Part shown: in pieces, positions 33,472-42,391 of the stretch
Layout: each line of letters begins with the position of its first letter
Position numbering within the stretch: position 1 is the stretch's first letter
Assembly (NCBI GenBank): GCA_019118885.1
Contig: DWYB01000043.1
Coordinates: 1-49,903, forward strand
Length of the DNA stretch: 49,903 nucleotides
Origin: Candidatus Mediterraneibacter surreyensis
Lineage (GTDB): Bacteria > Bacillota > Clostridia > Lachnospirales > Lachnospiraceae
Direction of reading: 5' to 3'
The notes under the pieces: model-generated
What the model was told of the DNA's origin: nothing
Database searches by the model: none
What the model saw: only the letters and a program-made list of their open reading frames with translations
Translations under genes and position numbers: made by a program

Positions 33472-34197
33472 TCACTTCATTTTCATCGTAAGCCACGCAT
33501 GGACAACCGCAAAAAACTCTCTTATCAGATAATTAAGCTGAAACACCGGATTTGAACTGGCCGGAATCTTATATACATTCCGGTATCCTTCCTGTTTTGC
33601 GATCAGACACGCCCGATACATATGAAATCCGTTTGTTACGATGCCGATAATATCATGTTCCGGATCTATATATCGTCCGCTGAATCTCAGGTTTTCCCGG
33701 GTCGATACAGAACGGTCTTCTCTGATGATCATTTCTGCGTCTATTCCGGAACGAATCAGATAATCCGCCATTGCATCCGCCTCTGTAATGTCCTCTCCCT
33801 TTCCCTGTCCTCCGGAGACAATAACTCTTGTATCGGGAAATTTTCCAAGATAAAGGACAGCCTTATCCAGACGACGTTTAAGAGAATCTGTTATCTTTTT
33901 TCCCTTTACCTGTGCCCCCAGTACGATGATGCAGTCAACTTCCCGGTCACATCTGGAAAGCATGGCAGAAAAGATCCTTGTTTCAACTATGATCAGACAG
34001 AGCCAGCATACTCCACACACGGCCGTCAGGAAAGTATACACGTATACAGGAAGCGGCGCGCATCCGATAATAAGATGCGCGCCGCCGGCAAACAGCCAGA
34101 AGACTGCAAAAGTCGATTTCAGCTTCCGTGAATGCCATACAAGCATCAGATAATACAAAATACACAAGATGCCTGTGATCAGAAAATAATATTTCAT
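33472..34197 (-). CDS. YdcF/ElyC-family membrane protein
   Basis: This 241-residue protein has two or three hydrophobic segments in its first 80 residues and a DUF218 domain after them. CIIVLGAQVKGKKITDSL, RVIVSGGQGKGEDITEADAM and NLRFSG are the family motifs. DUF218 proteins (SanA, ElyC, YdcF) affect envelope integrity, with an unsettled biochemical role. The ATG is immediately after the SEC-C gene stop (TAAATG), and no clear ribosome binding site is visible, so it may rely on translational coupling. Confidence 0.85.
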   Translation of the reverse strand: MKYYFLITGILCILYYLMLVWHSRKLKSTFAVFWLFAGGAHLIIGCAPLPVYVYTFLTAVCGVCWLCLIIVETRIFSAMLSRCDREVDCIIVLGAQVKGKKITDSLKRRLDKAVLYLGKFPDTRVIVSGGQGKGEDITEADAMADYLIRSGIDAEMIIREDRSVSTRENLRFSGRYIDPEHDIIGIVTNGFHMYRACLIAKQEGYRNVYKIPASSNPVFQLNYLIREFFAVVHAWLTMKMK

Positions 34198-34713
34198 TTA
34201 TACGTTTCTTCCGCAGCACTTCTTATATTTTTTACCGCTGCCGCACGGACAAGGATCGTTTCGGCCGATCTTCTTCGGCTTGCGGATCGTGCCTGATGCT
34301 TTCTGCTCCCTGTAGAGACGTTTTCTTGTCTCTTCATCAAAGATCGCCTCCCACTGAGGAAGTTCATACAGCCAGTCAGCCTTTGCATCCACCATGTTTT
34401 TGTACAGCTTTTCCTTGTCGAACCCAAGGCTTACCTCTGTATCCTCAGTCATGGTCTCGATCGGATTCGGCGTCACGAGACTGTCGTTGATCCCGTCGAG
34501 GAATCCTACCATTGTCATGACGTCCTGTCCGTATTTTTCCGCCAGTTCTTTCACCGTTCCCTTCACAACCGTGTCAGGATCCGCGAGCAGTTTCTCATAA
34601 ATTCCTTTCTCGATCAGAAAGTAGTTTGCCCAAAACTTCTCCAGCTGGTCCTTTGACAGAGTCTGGTCATATGCCATGCCGCGCCACTGGTCCAATAAAC
34701 TTTTTTCACTCAT
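34198..34713 (-). CDS. SEC-C motif protein
   Basis: This 171-residue protein ends in a SEC-C zinc motif ([19 protein letters not shown]), the metal-binding tail also found in SecA. The N-terminal part is helical and charged with no recognised enzyme domain; similar standalone clostridial proteins are uncharacterised. AAAGGAG lies upstream of the ATG. It has a promoter at 34759-34787 and leads the unit with the YdcF-family gene and the aldo/keto reductase. Confidence 0.88.
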   Translation of the reverse strand: MSEKSLLDQWRGMAYDQTLSKDQLEKFWANYFLIEKGIYEKLLADPDTVVKGTVKELAEKYGQDVMTMVGFLDGINDSLVTPNPIETMTEDTEVSLGFDKEKLYKNMVDAKADWLYELPQWEAIFDEETRKRLYREQKASGTIRKPKKIGRNDPCPCGSGKKYKKCCGRNV

Positions 34714-34758
34714 TGTATACTACTCCTTTATCTGTGATCTGAAAATCCATCGCCAATT

Positions 34759-34806
34759 ATTATATACCAATTTCTGTTTGCCGTAAACCGTTATTTTGGT
34801 TATACT
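34759..34806. promoter_or_regulatory. Divergent promoters with overlapping -35 boxes
   Basis: Minus strand: TTTACG (34782-34787) and TATAAT (34759-34764), 17-bp spacer, for the SEC-C gene. Plus strand: TTGCCG (34778-34783) and TATACT (34801-34806), 17-bp spacer, for the small membrane protein. The -35 boxes share bases, so the two cannot be occupied at once. Confidence 0.55.
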
Positions 34807-34890
34807 GTATTTGTGGCAGCAGTCTAGCCATGGGCTGTCTAAAAAAGGAAATCATACCCGCATGATTTTCCAACCAGGAGGAGAAAAACT

Positions 34891-35121
34891 ATGAAAAAAA
34901 TAAAACAGATCCTTGCATTAACCGGAGCGGTTCTTCTTGTCTGCATGTATGCAGCCACCCTTGTTTTTGCGCTCATTGATTCCCCTGTGGCGTCAGGATT
35001 GTTCAAAGCCTCCGTTGCCGCAACGATACTGATTCCGGTTCTGCTATATGCATTTATACTGATCACACGCCTTCTAAAGGACAATAATGACGACCAGAAA
35101 GACGACCTTTCAGACAAATAA
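34891..35121 (+). CDS. Small two-helix membrane protein
   Basis: This 76-residue protein has two membrane segments (about 8-28 and 38-60) and a charged tail (DDQKDDLSDK). AGGAGGAG is upstream of the ATG. A bulged hairpin (about 34849-34874) sits in its leader just before the ribosome binding site. I recognise no family. Its 3' end overlaps a small opposite-strand gene by 12 nt. Confidence 0.65.
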   Translation: MKKIKQILALTGAVLLVCMYAATLVFALIDSPVASGLFKASVAATILIPVLLYAFILITRLLKDNNDDQKDDLSDK

Positions 35122-35268
35122 AAGTTCTGCCAGCTTCAGGGCTGTCACCGGTTCTTCTGTGCCTTTCCTCTGCCATCTTTCGGCAGACGGAGTCATCGCT
35201 TGTCTCTTTTTCAGGTATTCTTCCATCGATATCATATTTCCCGCCGTTTCACTGCTGTTCTGACGCAT
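35110..35268 (-). CDS. Small hypothetical protein (52 residues)
   Basis: A 52-codon frame starts at ATG 35266-35268 with a textbook GGAGG 7 nt upstream (35276-35280) and ends at TGA 35110-35112. It is soluble, with a Tyr/Lys/Arg-rich middle (SMEEYLKKRQAM) and a hydrophobic end (LKLAELLFV). It matches nothing I know. The strong ribosome binding site is the main support. It is tail-to-tail with the small membrane protein. Confidence 0.6.
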   Translation of the reverse strand: MRQNSSETAGNMISMEEYLKKRQAMTPSAERWQRKGTEEPVTALKLAELLFV

Positions 35269-35331
35269 AAAAATACCTCCTTTTTTAATCTCAGCTTTAT
35301 ATTATATGAACCGGCAGCAGATAATATGACT

Positions 35332-35380
35332 AAAAAAGCGCCGCAGTATAACAAAGGACAACCCTCTGCTGTACTGCGGC
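35332..35380 (-). terminator. Terminator of purA
   Basis: GCCGCAGTA (35340-35348) and TACTGCGGC (35372-35380) pair; on the minus strand the stem runs into GCTTTTTT. Confidence 0.8.
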
Positions 35381-35401
35381 AGATATATGTTACTGTTTTA
35401 T

Positions 35402-36682
35402 TTAACGATTGCGGTAGATGATGTCATCTCTGCCCGGACCGTTACTGATCATAGTGATCGGATATCCTATCTCTTTTTCCACAAATTCGATATAATTCCT
35501 ACAGTTTTCCGGAAGATCCTCGTACTTTTTAATGCCGCGGATATCCGTCTTCCAGCCCGGAAGTTTCTTGAACACCGGTTTTGCCTTTTCAAGAAGATGA
35601 GTAACAGGGAACTCTGTCGTAACTTCACCGTTGATCTCATAGCCTACACAGACCGGTATTTCATCCAGATAGCCAAGTACGTCAAGCACAGTGAACGCCA
35701 CATCTGTCGTGCCCTGCATCCGGCATCCGTATTTGGAAGCCACACAGTCAAACCATCCCACACGTCTCGGACGTCCTGTCGTTGCTCCATACTCTCCGCC
35801 GTCTCCGCCGCGGTTTCTCAGCTCTTCAGCCTCATCGCCGAAGATCTCGCTCACGAAAGCGCCTGCTCCGACAGCGCTGGAGTACGCTTTGCAGACCGTT
35901 ATGATCTGTTTGATCTCATAAGGCGGAATACCTGCGCCGATGGCGCCGTATGCCGCAAGTGTAGAAGATGATGTAACCATCGGGTAGATGCCGTGATCCG
36001 GATCTTTCAGGGATCCAAGCTGACCTTCCAGAAGGATATTCTTTCCTTCTTTGATTGCATTGTACAGATAGAGGGATACATTGCACACATATGGCTCTAC
36101 CATCTCTTTGTAGCTGATCAGCTCTTTATATAATTCATCAGGATCGATCAGAGGTTTATGGTAAAGATGCTCCAGCAGCACATTTTTCTGTTCAGCGACG
36201 CGTACGACTTTCTCTTTGAGCAGCTCGTCGTCAAAGAGCTCGCTTACCTGGAAACCGATCTTGGAATACTTATCCGAATAAAACGGAGCGATCCCCGACT
36301 TTGTGGAACCGAAAGATTTTCCTCCAAGGCGCTCTTCTTCATAAGCGTCAAAATTTTTGTGATAAGACATTACCATCTGTGCTCTGTCGGAGACAAGAAT
36401 CTTCGGCTTCGGCACACCGCGGTCAACAATTGACTGAATCTCATTGAACAACTTGGGTACATCAAGTGCGACGCCATTTCCGATAATACTTGTCGTATGT
36501 CCGTAAAATACTCCGGACGGCAGTGTATGCAGCGCAAATTTGCCATAATCGTTTACGATCGTGTGGCCTGCGTTCGCACCACCCTGAAAACGTACGATGA
36601 TATCGGATTCTTTTCCGAGCATATCCGTGATCTTGCCCTTTCCTTCATCGCCCCAGTTTGCACCAACTACTGCTTTTACCAT
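35402..36682 (-). CDS. purA: Adenylosuccinate synthetase
   Basis: PurA joins IMP and aspartate with GTP to give adenylosuccinate in AMP synthesis. The 426 residues are full-length. VGANWGDEGKGKITDMLG is the N-terminal P-loop with the catalytic Asp; GGANAGHTIV carries the catalytic His; GSTKSGIAPFYSDK and TTGRPRRVGWFD are conserved. AGGAGGAATAAAA precedes the ATG. It is monocistronic with its own promoter (36755-36783) and terminator. purB is not in the window. Confidence 0.97.
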   Translation of the reverse strand: MVKAVVGANWGDEGKGKITDMLGKESDIIVRFQGGANAGHTIVNDYGKFALHTLPSGVFYGHTTSIIGNGVALDVPKLFNEIQSIVDRGVPKPKILVSDRAQMVMSYHKNFDAYEEERLGGKSFGSTKSGIAPFYSDKYSKIGFQVSELFDDELLKEKVVRVAEQKNVLLEHLYHKPLIDPDELYKELISYKEMVEPYVCNVSLYLYNAIKEGKNILLEGQLGSLKDPDHGIYPMVTSSSTLAAYGAIGAGIPPYEIKQIITVCKAYSSAVGAGAFVSEIFGDEAEELRNRGGDGGEYGATTGRPRRVGWFDCVASKYGCRMQGTTDVAFTVLDVLGYLDEIPVCVGYEINGEVTTEFPVTHLLEKAKPVFKKLPGWKTDIRGIKKYEDLPENCRNYIEFVEKEIGYPITMISNGPGRDDIIYRNR

Positions 36683-36754
36683 TTTTATTCCTCCTGCGTA
36701 TCGTGTTAGCCGATATATTATTGACAGCGGAAACTCTTAATAACCGCCTTTAGA

Positions 36755-36783
36755 ATTATACTATAGATTTGCCGTTCTGTAAA
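36755..36783 (-). promoter_or_regulatory. Promoter of purA
   Basis: On the minus strand TTTACA (36778-36783) and TATAAT (36755-36760) are 17 bp apart, about 75 nt before purA. Confidence 0.7.
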
Positions 36784-36804
36784 ATGTTATTTTCATTTAT
36801 AAGC

Positions 36805-36836
36805 TATTGTAATTAAAAGAAAAAAGTATTACAATA
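36805..36836. promoter_or_regulatory. 9-bp inverted repeat between purA and a small membrane gene
   Basis: TATTGTAAT (36805-36813) and ATTACAATA (36828-36836) are perfect complements, 14 nt apart. It lies just upstream of the purA -35 and about 80 nt before the divergent gene. It could be an operator; no regulator can be named. Confidence 0.4.
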
Positions 36837-36912
36837 ATAGGCATATTCGGGATGTTTTCTTTTCATAATTAGTATTGAAAGGTACATCTTCTGGCAGAAA
36901 GGAGATCTTACA

Positions 36913-37164
36913 TTGAAAAAATTATTGAAATGGTTTGGTATCTTTGCTGTCATCGGAACAGCGATCGGACTCGCCATTGCATACTTCTGCAAAAATAATT
37001 CCGATGATCTCGATGAAAATGAAACGGATTTTACTGAAGATGAGGATTTTGACCTGGATGCCGATCTGCAGCCGGCCGAGAGGGAATATGTATCTCTGAA
37101 AAAAGACTCTGCTGAAGCGCCGAAAGACGATCCGGAAGATACAGATTCATCAGAGGGCAAATGA
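36913..37164 (+). CDS. Small acidic single-pass membrane protein
   Basis: This 83-residue protein has one N-terminal membrane segment (about 5-25, KWFGIFAVIGTAIGLAIAYF) and a strongly acidic tail (residues 28-83, many Asp and Glu). It starts at a TTG with AAAGGAG 8 nt upstream and has its own terminator. Similar small anchored acidic proteins are common in Lachnospiraceae and uncharacterised. Confidence 0.7.
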   Translation: MKKLLKWFGIFAVIGTAIGLAIAYFCKNNSDDLDENETDFTEDEDFDLDADLQPAEREYVSLKKDSAEAPKDDPEDTDSSEGK

Positions 37165-37185
37165 TAAGACTGGGTACAAATGGTC

Positions 37186-37217
37186 AGTGCCGGGAAAATC
37201 TCCCGGCACTGCTTTTA
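37186..37217 (+). terminator. Terminator of the small acidic membrane protein gene
   Basis: AGTGCCGGGA (37186-37195) and TCCCGGCACT (37201-37210) form a perfect 10-bp stem with a 5-nt loop, followed by GCTTTTA. Confidence 0.85.
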
Positions 37218-37253
37218 TATTCTGACATATGTGTTTTTCGCACACAGAATTTT

Positions 37254-38657
37254 TCACATGCTCCAGGCCTTTTTTAACAAGCCTGCGGCTTCTTTTATCT
37301 TCTCTTCATTCATATTTGCATATCCCAGAAGGATAACAGACTCAGGTTTTTCATTTTTTCTTTCCACATAATATTCTGACAAACCGTAAACCTTTATTCC
37401 TCCGGATGCTGCAAGACGGATCAGTTCCTCCTCGCTTCTGCTGTCATGAAAATGCAGAAGCAGATGAACCCCTGCGTTTTCTCCGGAAATCCGAAAATCC
37501 GGTTTCCAGCTTTTCAGAGCAGCAAGAAGAGTGTCATGCCGGCTTTTATACAGCGCTCTCATTTTGTTCAGATGCCTCTCATAATACCCGTCTTCGATAA
37601 ATTTCTGTAAGATCAGCTGATCCACTTTGGATACTGTAGAATTTATAAAGCCGCATCTTGTCTCATATAACTTACAAAGGCTTTCCGGCAGGACAAGGTA
37701 ACTCATCCTGATGGCTGGAGCGATGGATTTGGAAAATGTTCCTATATAGATGACTTTCCCGTTTCCGTCATATCCCTGCAATGCGGGAATAGGTTTTCCT
37801 TTATAGCGGAATTCGCTGTCATAATCATCCTCTATGATATATCTCTTTTCGCTCCTATTCGCCCATTCAAGCAGTTCCAACCGCCTTTTGATAGGCATCA
37901 CTGTTCCCAGAGGATACTGATGAGACGGCATTACAAACGCGATGTCCGCGCCGGACTTTTCGAGCCCGTCCACACGCATTCCCTTCTCATCCATATCCAC
38001 AGTACACACTTTACATGAGAGATTATCAAACAGTCTGTAAGCCTGTTTATACGTGGGGTTTTCAAGAGCAATCCGGTGTTTCGTACCGATCACCGCGCAG
38101 AGCAGCATCATAAGATAGTCATTTCCTGCTCCCACAATGATCTGATCCGGAGAGCAGTTTACTCCCCGCGCCTGGTGAAGATAACTGCTGATAGCGTTGC
38201 GCAGACCGTACTGTCCCTTCGGACATCCGAGACGGAACAGTTCCGCTTTGTCGTCCATCAGACACTCCCGTGAGAGTTTCCTCCATGTATTATATGGGAA
38301 ACTCTTCAGGTCTACTCCATTCGGTGTAAAATCATAGCGGAACTGTTTTTCAGACTTATGACTGACGTGCTTTTCATTCCGGCTTTGTCTACTGAGCTGG
38401 TAAAGTCCTTCCACCTGCGCTACAAAAAATCCCCGGTAAGGCCTGGCCTCAATATAACCTTCCGACAGAAGCTGTTCATATGCCAGTTCTACCGTGCTGC
38501 GGCTCACCTCGAGATACCGGCTCAACGAACGGGTGGAAGGGAGTTTTTCCCCGCTTACAATATTTCCTTCCCTTATCTCCGCGCGGATATATTCGTATAT
38601 CTGTTCATACAGCGGTATCTTACTGCCCGGTTTCAGATTGATGGTCAATTCGTACAT
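37254..38657 (-). CDS. MocR/PdxR-type GntR regulator with aminotransferase domain
   Basis: This 467-residue protein joins a GntR winged helix (about 1-75, IPLYEQIYEYIRAEI and LPSTRSLSRYLEVSRSTV) to a class I aminotransferase-like domain. The PLP lysine is in YIGTFSKSIAPAIRM; ENPTYKQAYRLF and IIEDDYDSEFRY are conserved. MocR proteins use PLP as a sensor, and some activate pdxST. No pdxST, GABA or taurine gene is next to it, so the target is unknown. It is convergent with the small acidic protein gene and downstream of glnS. Confidence 0.92.
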   Translation of the reverse strand: MYELTINLKPGSKIPLYEQIYEYIRAEIREGNIVSGEKLPSTRSLSRYLEVSRSTVELAYEQLLSEGYIEARPYRGFFVAQVEGLYQLSRQSRNEKHVSHKSEKQFRYDFTPNGVDLKSFPYNTWRKLSRECLMDDKAELFRLGCPKGQYGLRNAISSYLHQARGVNCSPDQIIVGAGNDYLMMLLCAVIGTKHRIALENPTYKQAYRLFDNLSCKVCTVDMDEKGMRVDGLEKSGADIAFVMPSHQYPLGTVMPIKRRLELLEWANRSEKRYIIEDDYDSEFRYKGKPIPALQGYDGNGKVIYIGTFSKSIAPAIRMSYLVLPESLCKLYETRCGFINSTVSKVDQLILQKFIEDGYYERHLNKMRALYKSRHDTLLAALKSWKPDFRISGENAGVHLLLHFHDSRSEEELIRLAASGGIKVYGLSEYYVERKNEKPESVILLGYANMNEEKIKEAAGLLKKAWSM

Positions 38658-38688
38658 ATCAGCCTTCCCGTTTTATATATACTATCTC

Positions 38689-40359
38689 TTATTTCTTCGG
38701 CAGTTTAAATGAACTCTTAAGCGATACGATCCGATTAAATACAAGATGATCCGGACTGGAATCACGGGCATCGATACAAAAATATCCGTTGCGAACGAAC
38801 TGGAAACTGTCATATGGTCCATATCCCTCAAAGCTTGGCTCCACATAGGCGTCTTTTATTACAGTAAGCGAATTTGGATTCAGGTTCAAAGAGCCGTCCT
38901 CTTTATTATAAACACCTTTCTCTTCATCGATCAGATTCTCATACAGACGGACTTCCGCTTTCTGCGCATGTGATGCAGGTACCCAGTGGATCGTGCCTTT
39001 CACCTTTCTTCCGGTAAATCCGCTTCCGGCTTTTGTCTCCGGATCATAGGTACAGTGCACAACTGTCACATTGCCGGCGTCGTCTTTTTCGAAACCGACG
39101 CATTTTACAAAATAAGCATGCATCAGACGGACTTCATTTCCCGGGAAAAGACGGAAATATTTTTTCGGAGGTTCCTCCATAAAGTCTTCTCTCTCAATAT
39201 ACAATTCCTTTCCGAAAGGCACCTTCCTGCTTCCCAGTTCCTCATTTTCCAGATTATTTGCAACATCCAGATATTCAATCTGCCCCTCCGGATAGTTGTC
39301 GATCACCAGTTTGATCGGATCCAGGACAGCCATCATCCTTGGTTTCTTCATCTTAAGATCCTCGCGAATACAGTACTCAAGCATCGCGTAATCTACAGAA
39401 CTCTGTGCTTTTGACACGCCGCACAGATCGATAAACATCTTAATGGACTCCGGCGTAAACCCGCGTCTGCGAAGCGCTGCGATCGATACAAGACGAGGAT
39501 CATCCCATCCATCTACAATACCGTCCTCCACCAGTTTTTTGATATACCGCTTTCCTGTCACCACATTGGTCAGATAGAGCTTTGCAAACTCAATCTGTCT
39601 GGGCGGATTCTCAAATTCGCATTCCCGCACAACCCAGTCATAGAGGGGCCTGTGATCTTCGAACTCCAACGTACAGATGGAATGCGTGATTCCTTCGATT
39701 GCATCCTCGATCGGATGAGCAAAATCATACATAGGATAGATACACCATTTATCGCCCGTATTGTGATGTGTCATATGAGCTACACGGTAAATGATCGGAT
39801 CCCTCATATTGATATTCGGTGACGCCATATCGATCTTGGCGCGGAGCACTTTCTCTCCGTCTTTATATTTTCCGTCTCTCATCTCCTCGAACAGTTTCAG
39901 GTTTTCCTCCACGGAACGATTTCGGTAAGGGCTTTCCTTTCCCGGTTCGGTCAGTGTGCCCCTGTACTCCCTCATCTCTTCCGCCGTGAGATCACACACG
40001 AAAGCCTTGCCTTTGCGGATAAGTTTGACTGCGCACTCATACATCTGATCAAAATAGTCGGATGCGAAGTAAAGGTGATCGCCCCAGTCTGCGCCGAGCC
40101 ACTTGATATCTTCTTTGATAGAATCCACAAATTCCATCTTCTCCTTTGTCGGATTCGTATCGTCAAATCTCATATGGAATGTGCCGCCATATTCCTGAGC
40201 CAGACCATAGTTCAAAAGGATCGATTTGGCATGTCCGATGTGGAGATAGCCGTTGGGTTCAGGAGGGAAGCGTGTGCACACATGGTCATAAACGCCTTCC
40301 GCCAGATCCTTATCGATTTCCTGTTCTATAAAATTCTTTGAAACAGTTTCGTTTTCCAT
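38689..40359 (-). CDS. glnS: Glutaminyl-tRNA synthetase
   Basis: This class I synthetase of about 556 residues charges tRNA-Gln directly. [18 protein letters not shown] holds the HIGH motif, [12 protein letters not shown] and [18 protein letters not shown] are GlnRS-specific, and the C-terminal beta-barrels follow ([26 protein letters not shown]). The KMSKS region is unusual, reading VVTGKRYI where the Escherichia coli enzyme has VMSKRKL. Most Firmicutes use GatCAB instead; glnS in Clostridia probably came by transfer. GAGGAGGAGA precedes the ATG at 40357-40359, and a longer in-frame start is rejected for that reason. Confidence 0.95.
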   Translation of the reverse strand: MENETVSKNFIEQEIDKDLAEGVYDHVCTRFPPEPNGYLHIGHAKSILLNYGLAQEYGGTFHMRFDDTNPTKEKMEFVDSIKEDIKWLGADWGDHLYFASDYFDQMYECAVKLIRKGKAFVCDLTAEEMREYRGTLTEPGKESPYRNRSVEENLKLFEEMRDGKYKDGEKVLRAKIDMASPNINMRDPIIYRVAHMTHHNTGDKWCIYPMYDFAHPIEDAIEGITHSICTLEFEDHRPLYDWVVRECEFENPPRQIEFAKLYLTNVVTGKRYIKKLVEDGIVDGWDDPRLVSIAALRRRGFTPESIKMFIDLCGVSKAQSSVDYAMLEYCIREDLKMKKPRMMAVLDPIKLVIDNYPEGQIEYLDVANNLENEELGSRKVPFGKELYIEREDFMEEPPKKYFRLFPGNEVRLMHAYFVKCVGFEKDDAGNVTVVHCTYDPETKAGSGFTGRKVKGTIHWVPASHAQKAEVRLYENLIDEEKGVYNKEDGSLNLNPNSLTVIKDAYVEPSFEGYGPYDSFQFVRNGYFCIDARDSSPDHLVFNRIVSLKSSFKLPKK

Positions 40360-40428
40360 TGTCTCCTCCTCTAATAACGCAAACATTTATGAACACAATC
40401 TTACCACAAAACACAAGCGACCACAAGT

Positions 40429-40761
40429 TCAGCTCTTTTCAAAATATTTTCCCACTTCAGATAAGAGTCTTGCAAAACATAAACACAGTTCGGACTCCGT
40501 CTCCGGGTGTTCATGCCGGACGTCATAGTGCTGCACACCGATAAATACCATATGTGAAGCTTCCCAGTCTCTCTCCAGGACAGGGAGCAGGTCTTCTATA
40601 TCTTCACAGCCGATGCAGAAAAATATTTCAATATTATTTTTCATCGCATCAAAACACCGATAAAAATACGGAAGTTCTCCCGCTTCTATTTCTCTGATAA
40701 AATCAAGAAGTCTTTCCAGTCCATCCCTCAGGTTCCACAATTCCTCTCTTCCCTTTATCAT
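40429..40761 (-). CDS. Uncharacterised 110-residue protein upstream of glnS
   Basis: A soluble acidic protein with ELPYFYRCFDAMKN, FFCIGCEDIEDLLPVLERDW and MVFIGVQHYDVRHE as its most distinctive segments. GGAGGG is upstream of the ATG, which supports expression. I do not recognise a domain. It is about 70 nt upstream of glnS on the same strand and may be cotranscribed. Confidence 0.7.
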   Translation of the reverse strand: MIKGREELWNLRDGLERLLDFIREIEAGELPYFYRCFDAMKNNIEIFFCIGCEDIEDLLPVLERDWEASHMVFIGVQHYDVRHEHPETESELCLCFARLLSEVGKYFEKS

Positions 40762-40860
40762 AGGTTTCCCTCCAGCCCGAACCGGGAAACATCACCACAT
40801 AGGACTCAGTATAACACAGCCAGCCGGATCAATGGGAATCTCAGAAAAATATTTTCACTT

Positions 40861-40880
40861 TTGTTACAAAATTGTTACAA
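40861..40880. promoter_or_regulatory. Tandem TTGTTACAA repeat
   Basis: TTGTTACAA at 40861-40869 is repeated at 40872-40880, 11 bp later (one helical turn). Each copy is itself nearly palindromic. It lies upstream of the tRNA-Thr promoter and of the divergent 110-residue gene. Confidence 0.35.
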
Positions 40881-40912
40881 TTTGTGTTTGCCGGAAATCA
40901 TTGTATTTTCTC

Positions 40913-40942
40913 TTGACAATTTCATAATTCCTGGTGTATATT
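40913..40942 (+). promoter_or_regulatory. Promoter of tRNA-Thr
   Basis: TTGACA (40913-40918) and TATATT (40937-40942) are 18 bp apart, about 30 nt before the tRNA. Confidence 0.65.
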
Positions 40943-40972
40943 AGTCATTGCGTATTGAACAATTCGCAGTAA

Positions 40973-41044
40973 GCTGTCTTGGCGCAGTCGGTAGCGCGTC
41001 GCCTTGGTAAGGCGGAGGTCGGGGGTTCAAGTCCCCTAGACAGC
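40973..41044 (+). tRNA. tRNA-Thr (anticodon GGT)
   Basis: The 72-nt sequence folds as a complete cloverleaf. Acceptor GCTGTCT/AGACAGC pairs over 7 bp; the D stem is GCGC/GCGC; the anticodon loop TTGGTAA gives GGT (Thr, ACC/ACU codons); the T arm has GGGGGTTCAAGTCCCCT. CCA is not encoded. A T-rich run follows. Confidence 0.95.
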
Positions 41045-41062
41045 TTTCTTTTTTTGTCCTTT

Positions 41063-41509
41063 TTACAGATTTTCAGAATCCAGCAGGATTGTAAAAGGTC
41101 CGTCATTTATCAGGCTCACTTCCATCTCTGCCCCAAAACTTCCGGTCTGTACCTCAGGTACGGACTTTTTACATTCCCGGATTACATACTCATACAGAGC
41201 ATTTGCCTTGTCCGACGCTCCCGCTTCGATAAAGCTTGGTCTGTTTCCTTTTTTGCAGTTTGCATACAACGTAAACTGCGAAACAAGAAGAAGGCTTCCT
41301 CCCACATCCGCAAGGGAAAGGTTCGTCTTGCCATTGTCATCTTCAAATATCCGCAGTCCGATCATCTTTCGGATCATCTTATCTGCCGTCTGCTCCGTAT
41401 CACTGTTCGAGACGCCGATCAGGACCAGATATCCTTTTCCGATCCTGCCTATTGTCTCATTGTCCACTCGTACACATGCCTCTTTAACTCGCTGGATCAC
41501 AAATCTCAT
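41063..41509 (-). CDS. dtd: D-aminoacyl-tRNA deacylase
   Basis: This 148-residue protein removes D-amino acids (and glycine from tRNA-Ala) from t[41 protein letters not shown] (with the SQFTLxA motif) and the C-terminal [13 protein letters not shown] (the NxGPVT-like motif, with Phe for Val) form the chiral proofreading site. The ATG overlaps the CPBP gene stop by 4 nt (ATGA), so they are cotranscribed. It converges on the tRNA-Thr gene. Confidence 0.95.
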   Translation of the reverse strand: MRFVIQRVKEACVRVDNETIGRIGKGYLVLIGVSNSDTEQTADKMIRKMIGLRIFEDDNGKTNLSLADVGGSLLLVSQFTLYANCKKGNRPSFIEAGASDKANALYEYVIRECKKSVPEVQTGSFGAEMEVSLINDGPFTILLDSENL

Positions 41510-42354
41510 TTTCTTCCCTCTCTTTTCTTTTCACCGATTCCCCAGTGTATCATCACGAACGCCAGTACCAGCAGCGGTACACAGCCGATTATAAGCGCTC
41601 CCAAAAAGAACTCCGGCAGAATATTGCTCTCCACTTCTGCTATAACAGTGCCAAAGAAATTAAAAAGCGCATGTACCATCATTGGAGCGATCAGACTCTC
41701 ATAACGCCAGACCAGGTACCCAAGCAGCAGCCCAAGAACAGCCGCATAGATTCCCTGTACCAGATTCATATGATAAACTCCAAACAGAACCGCCTGTATC
41801 AGATTTGCCACGATAAAGCATGCTCCTGCCTTTCTCAGATACCTCAGGATCAGCCCGCGGAAAATTGTTTCCTCGACCAGAGGAGGGAGAATTATCGTAG
41901 CAATAGCCCATACAGGCGAATATTCGCTCAATCCAGACGTTTCTACAAGTTCTGAATACTCCTCCATTGCAGACGGTGTTATCACATTGATCAATGCCAT
42001 GAGAAGCGAAATGACATGTTCCGCGGCAAAGCTCAATATAAAAAGCCATACAAAGCTGGATGGACTCAATTTTTTCGTCTGTGCATTGACAAACTTGTTC
42101 ACTCCCCTTGGCTCAATAACTGCAAAATAATACCATAATAGAAATACGGTTCCTGTTATCACATAAATCAGGCACGAATACAAGTTCAGATTGTTCATAA
42201 GGAACTCATAAACACTGTTTATTCCGCTTACGCCGCCAATCATTGTACCAAAAAGCGCCGTTCCTACAGACAGCAGTATTCCACTGCCGTTCATCAATGC
42301 CATCGTAAGCACAAATACAAGAGCTGCTATTCCGTAATTTACACCTTTTTTCAT
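41506..42354 (-). CDS. CPBP-family intramembrane metalloprotease
   Basis: This protein of about 282 residues has seven or eight membrane segments and the Abi/CPBP motifs: [18 protein letters not shown] (EExxxR), [11 protein letters not shown] (FxxxH) and [10 protein letters not shown] (HxxxN/B). Such enzymes process prenylated proteins in eukaryotes, and in bacteria act in bacteriocin immunity or unknown processing. AAAGGAGA precedes the ATG at 42352-42354; a start 192 nt earlier would overlap sigH and has no site, so it is rejected. The 37-nt gap after sigH fits the same operon. Confidence 0.9.
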   Translation of the reverse strand: MKKGVNYGIAALVFVLTMALMNGSGILLSVGTALFGTMIGGVSGINSVYEFLMNNLNLYSCLIYVITGTVFLLWYYFAVIEPRGVNKFVNAQTKKLSPSSFVWLFILSFAAEHVISLLMALINVITPSAMEEYSELVETSGLSEYSPVWAIATIILPPLVEETIFRGLILRYLRKAGACFIVANLIQAVLFGVYHMNLVQGIYAAVLGLLLGYLVWRYESLIAPMMVHALFNFFGTVIAEVESNILPEFFLGALIIGCVPLLVLAFVMIHWGIGEKKREGRK

Positions 42355-42391
42355 TCTTTTGTCTCCTTTGTATTCTGTCTGTAATCCGGAA

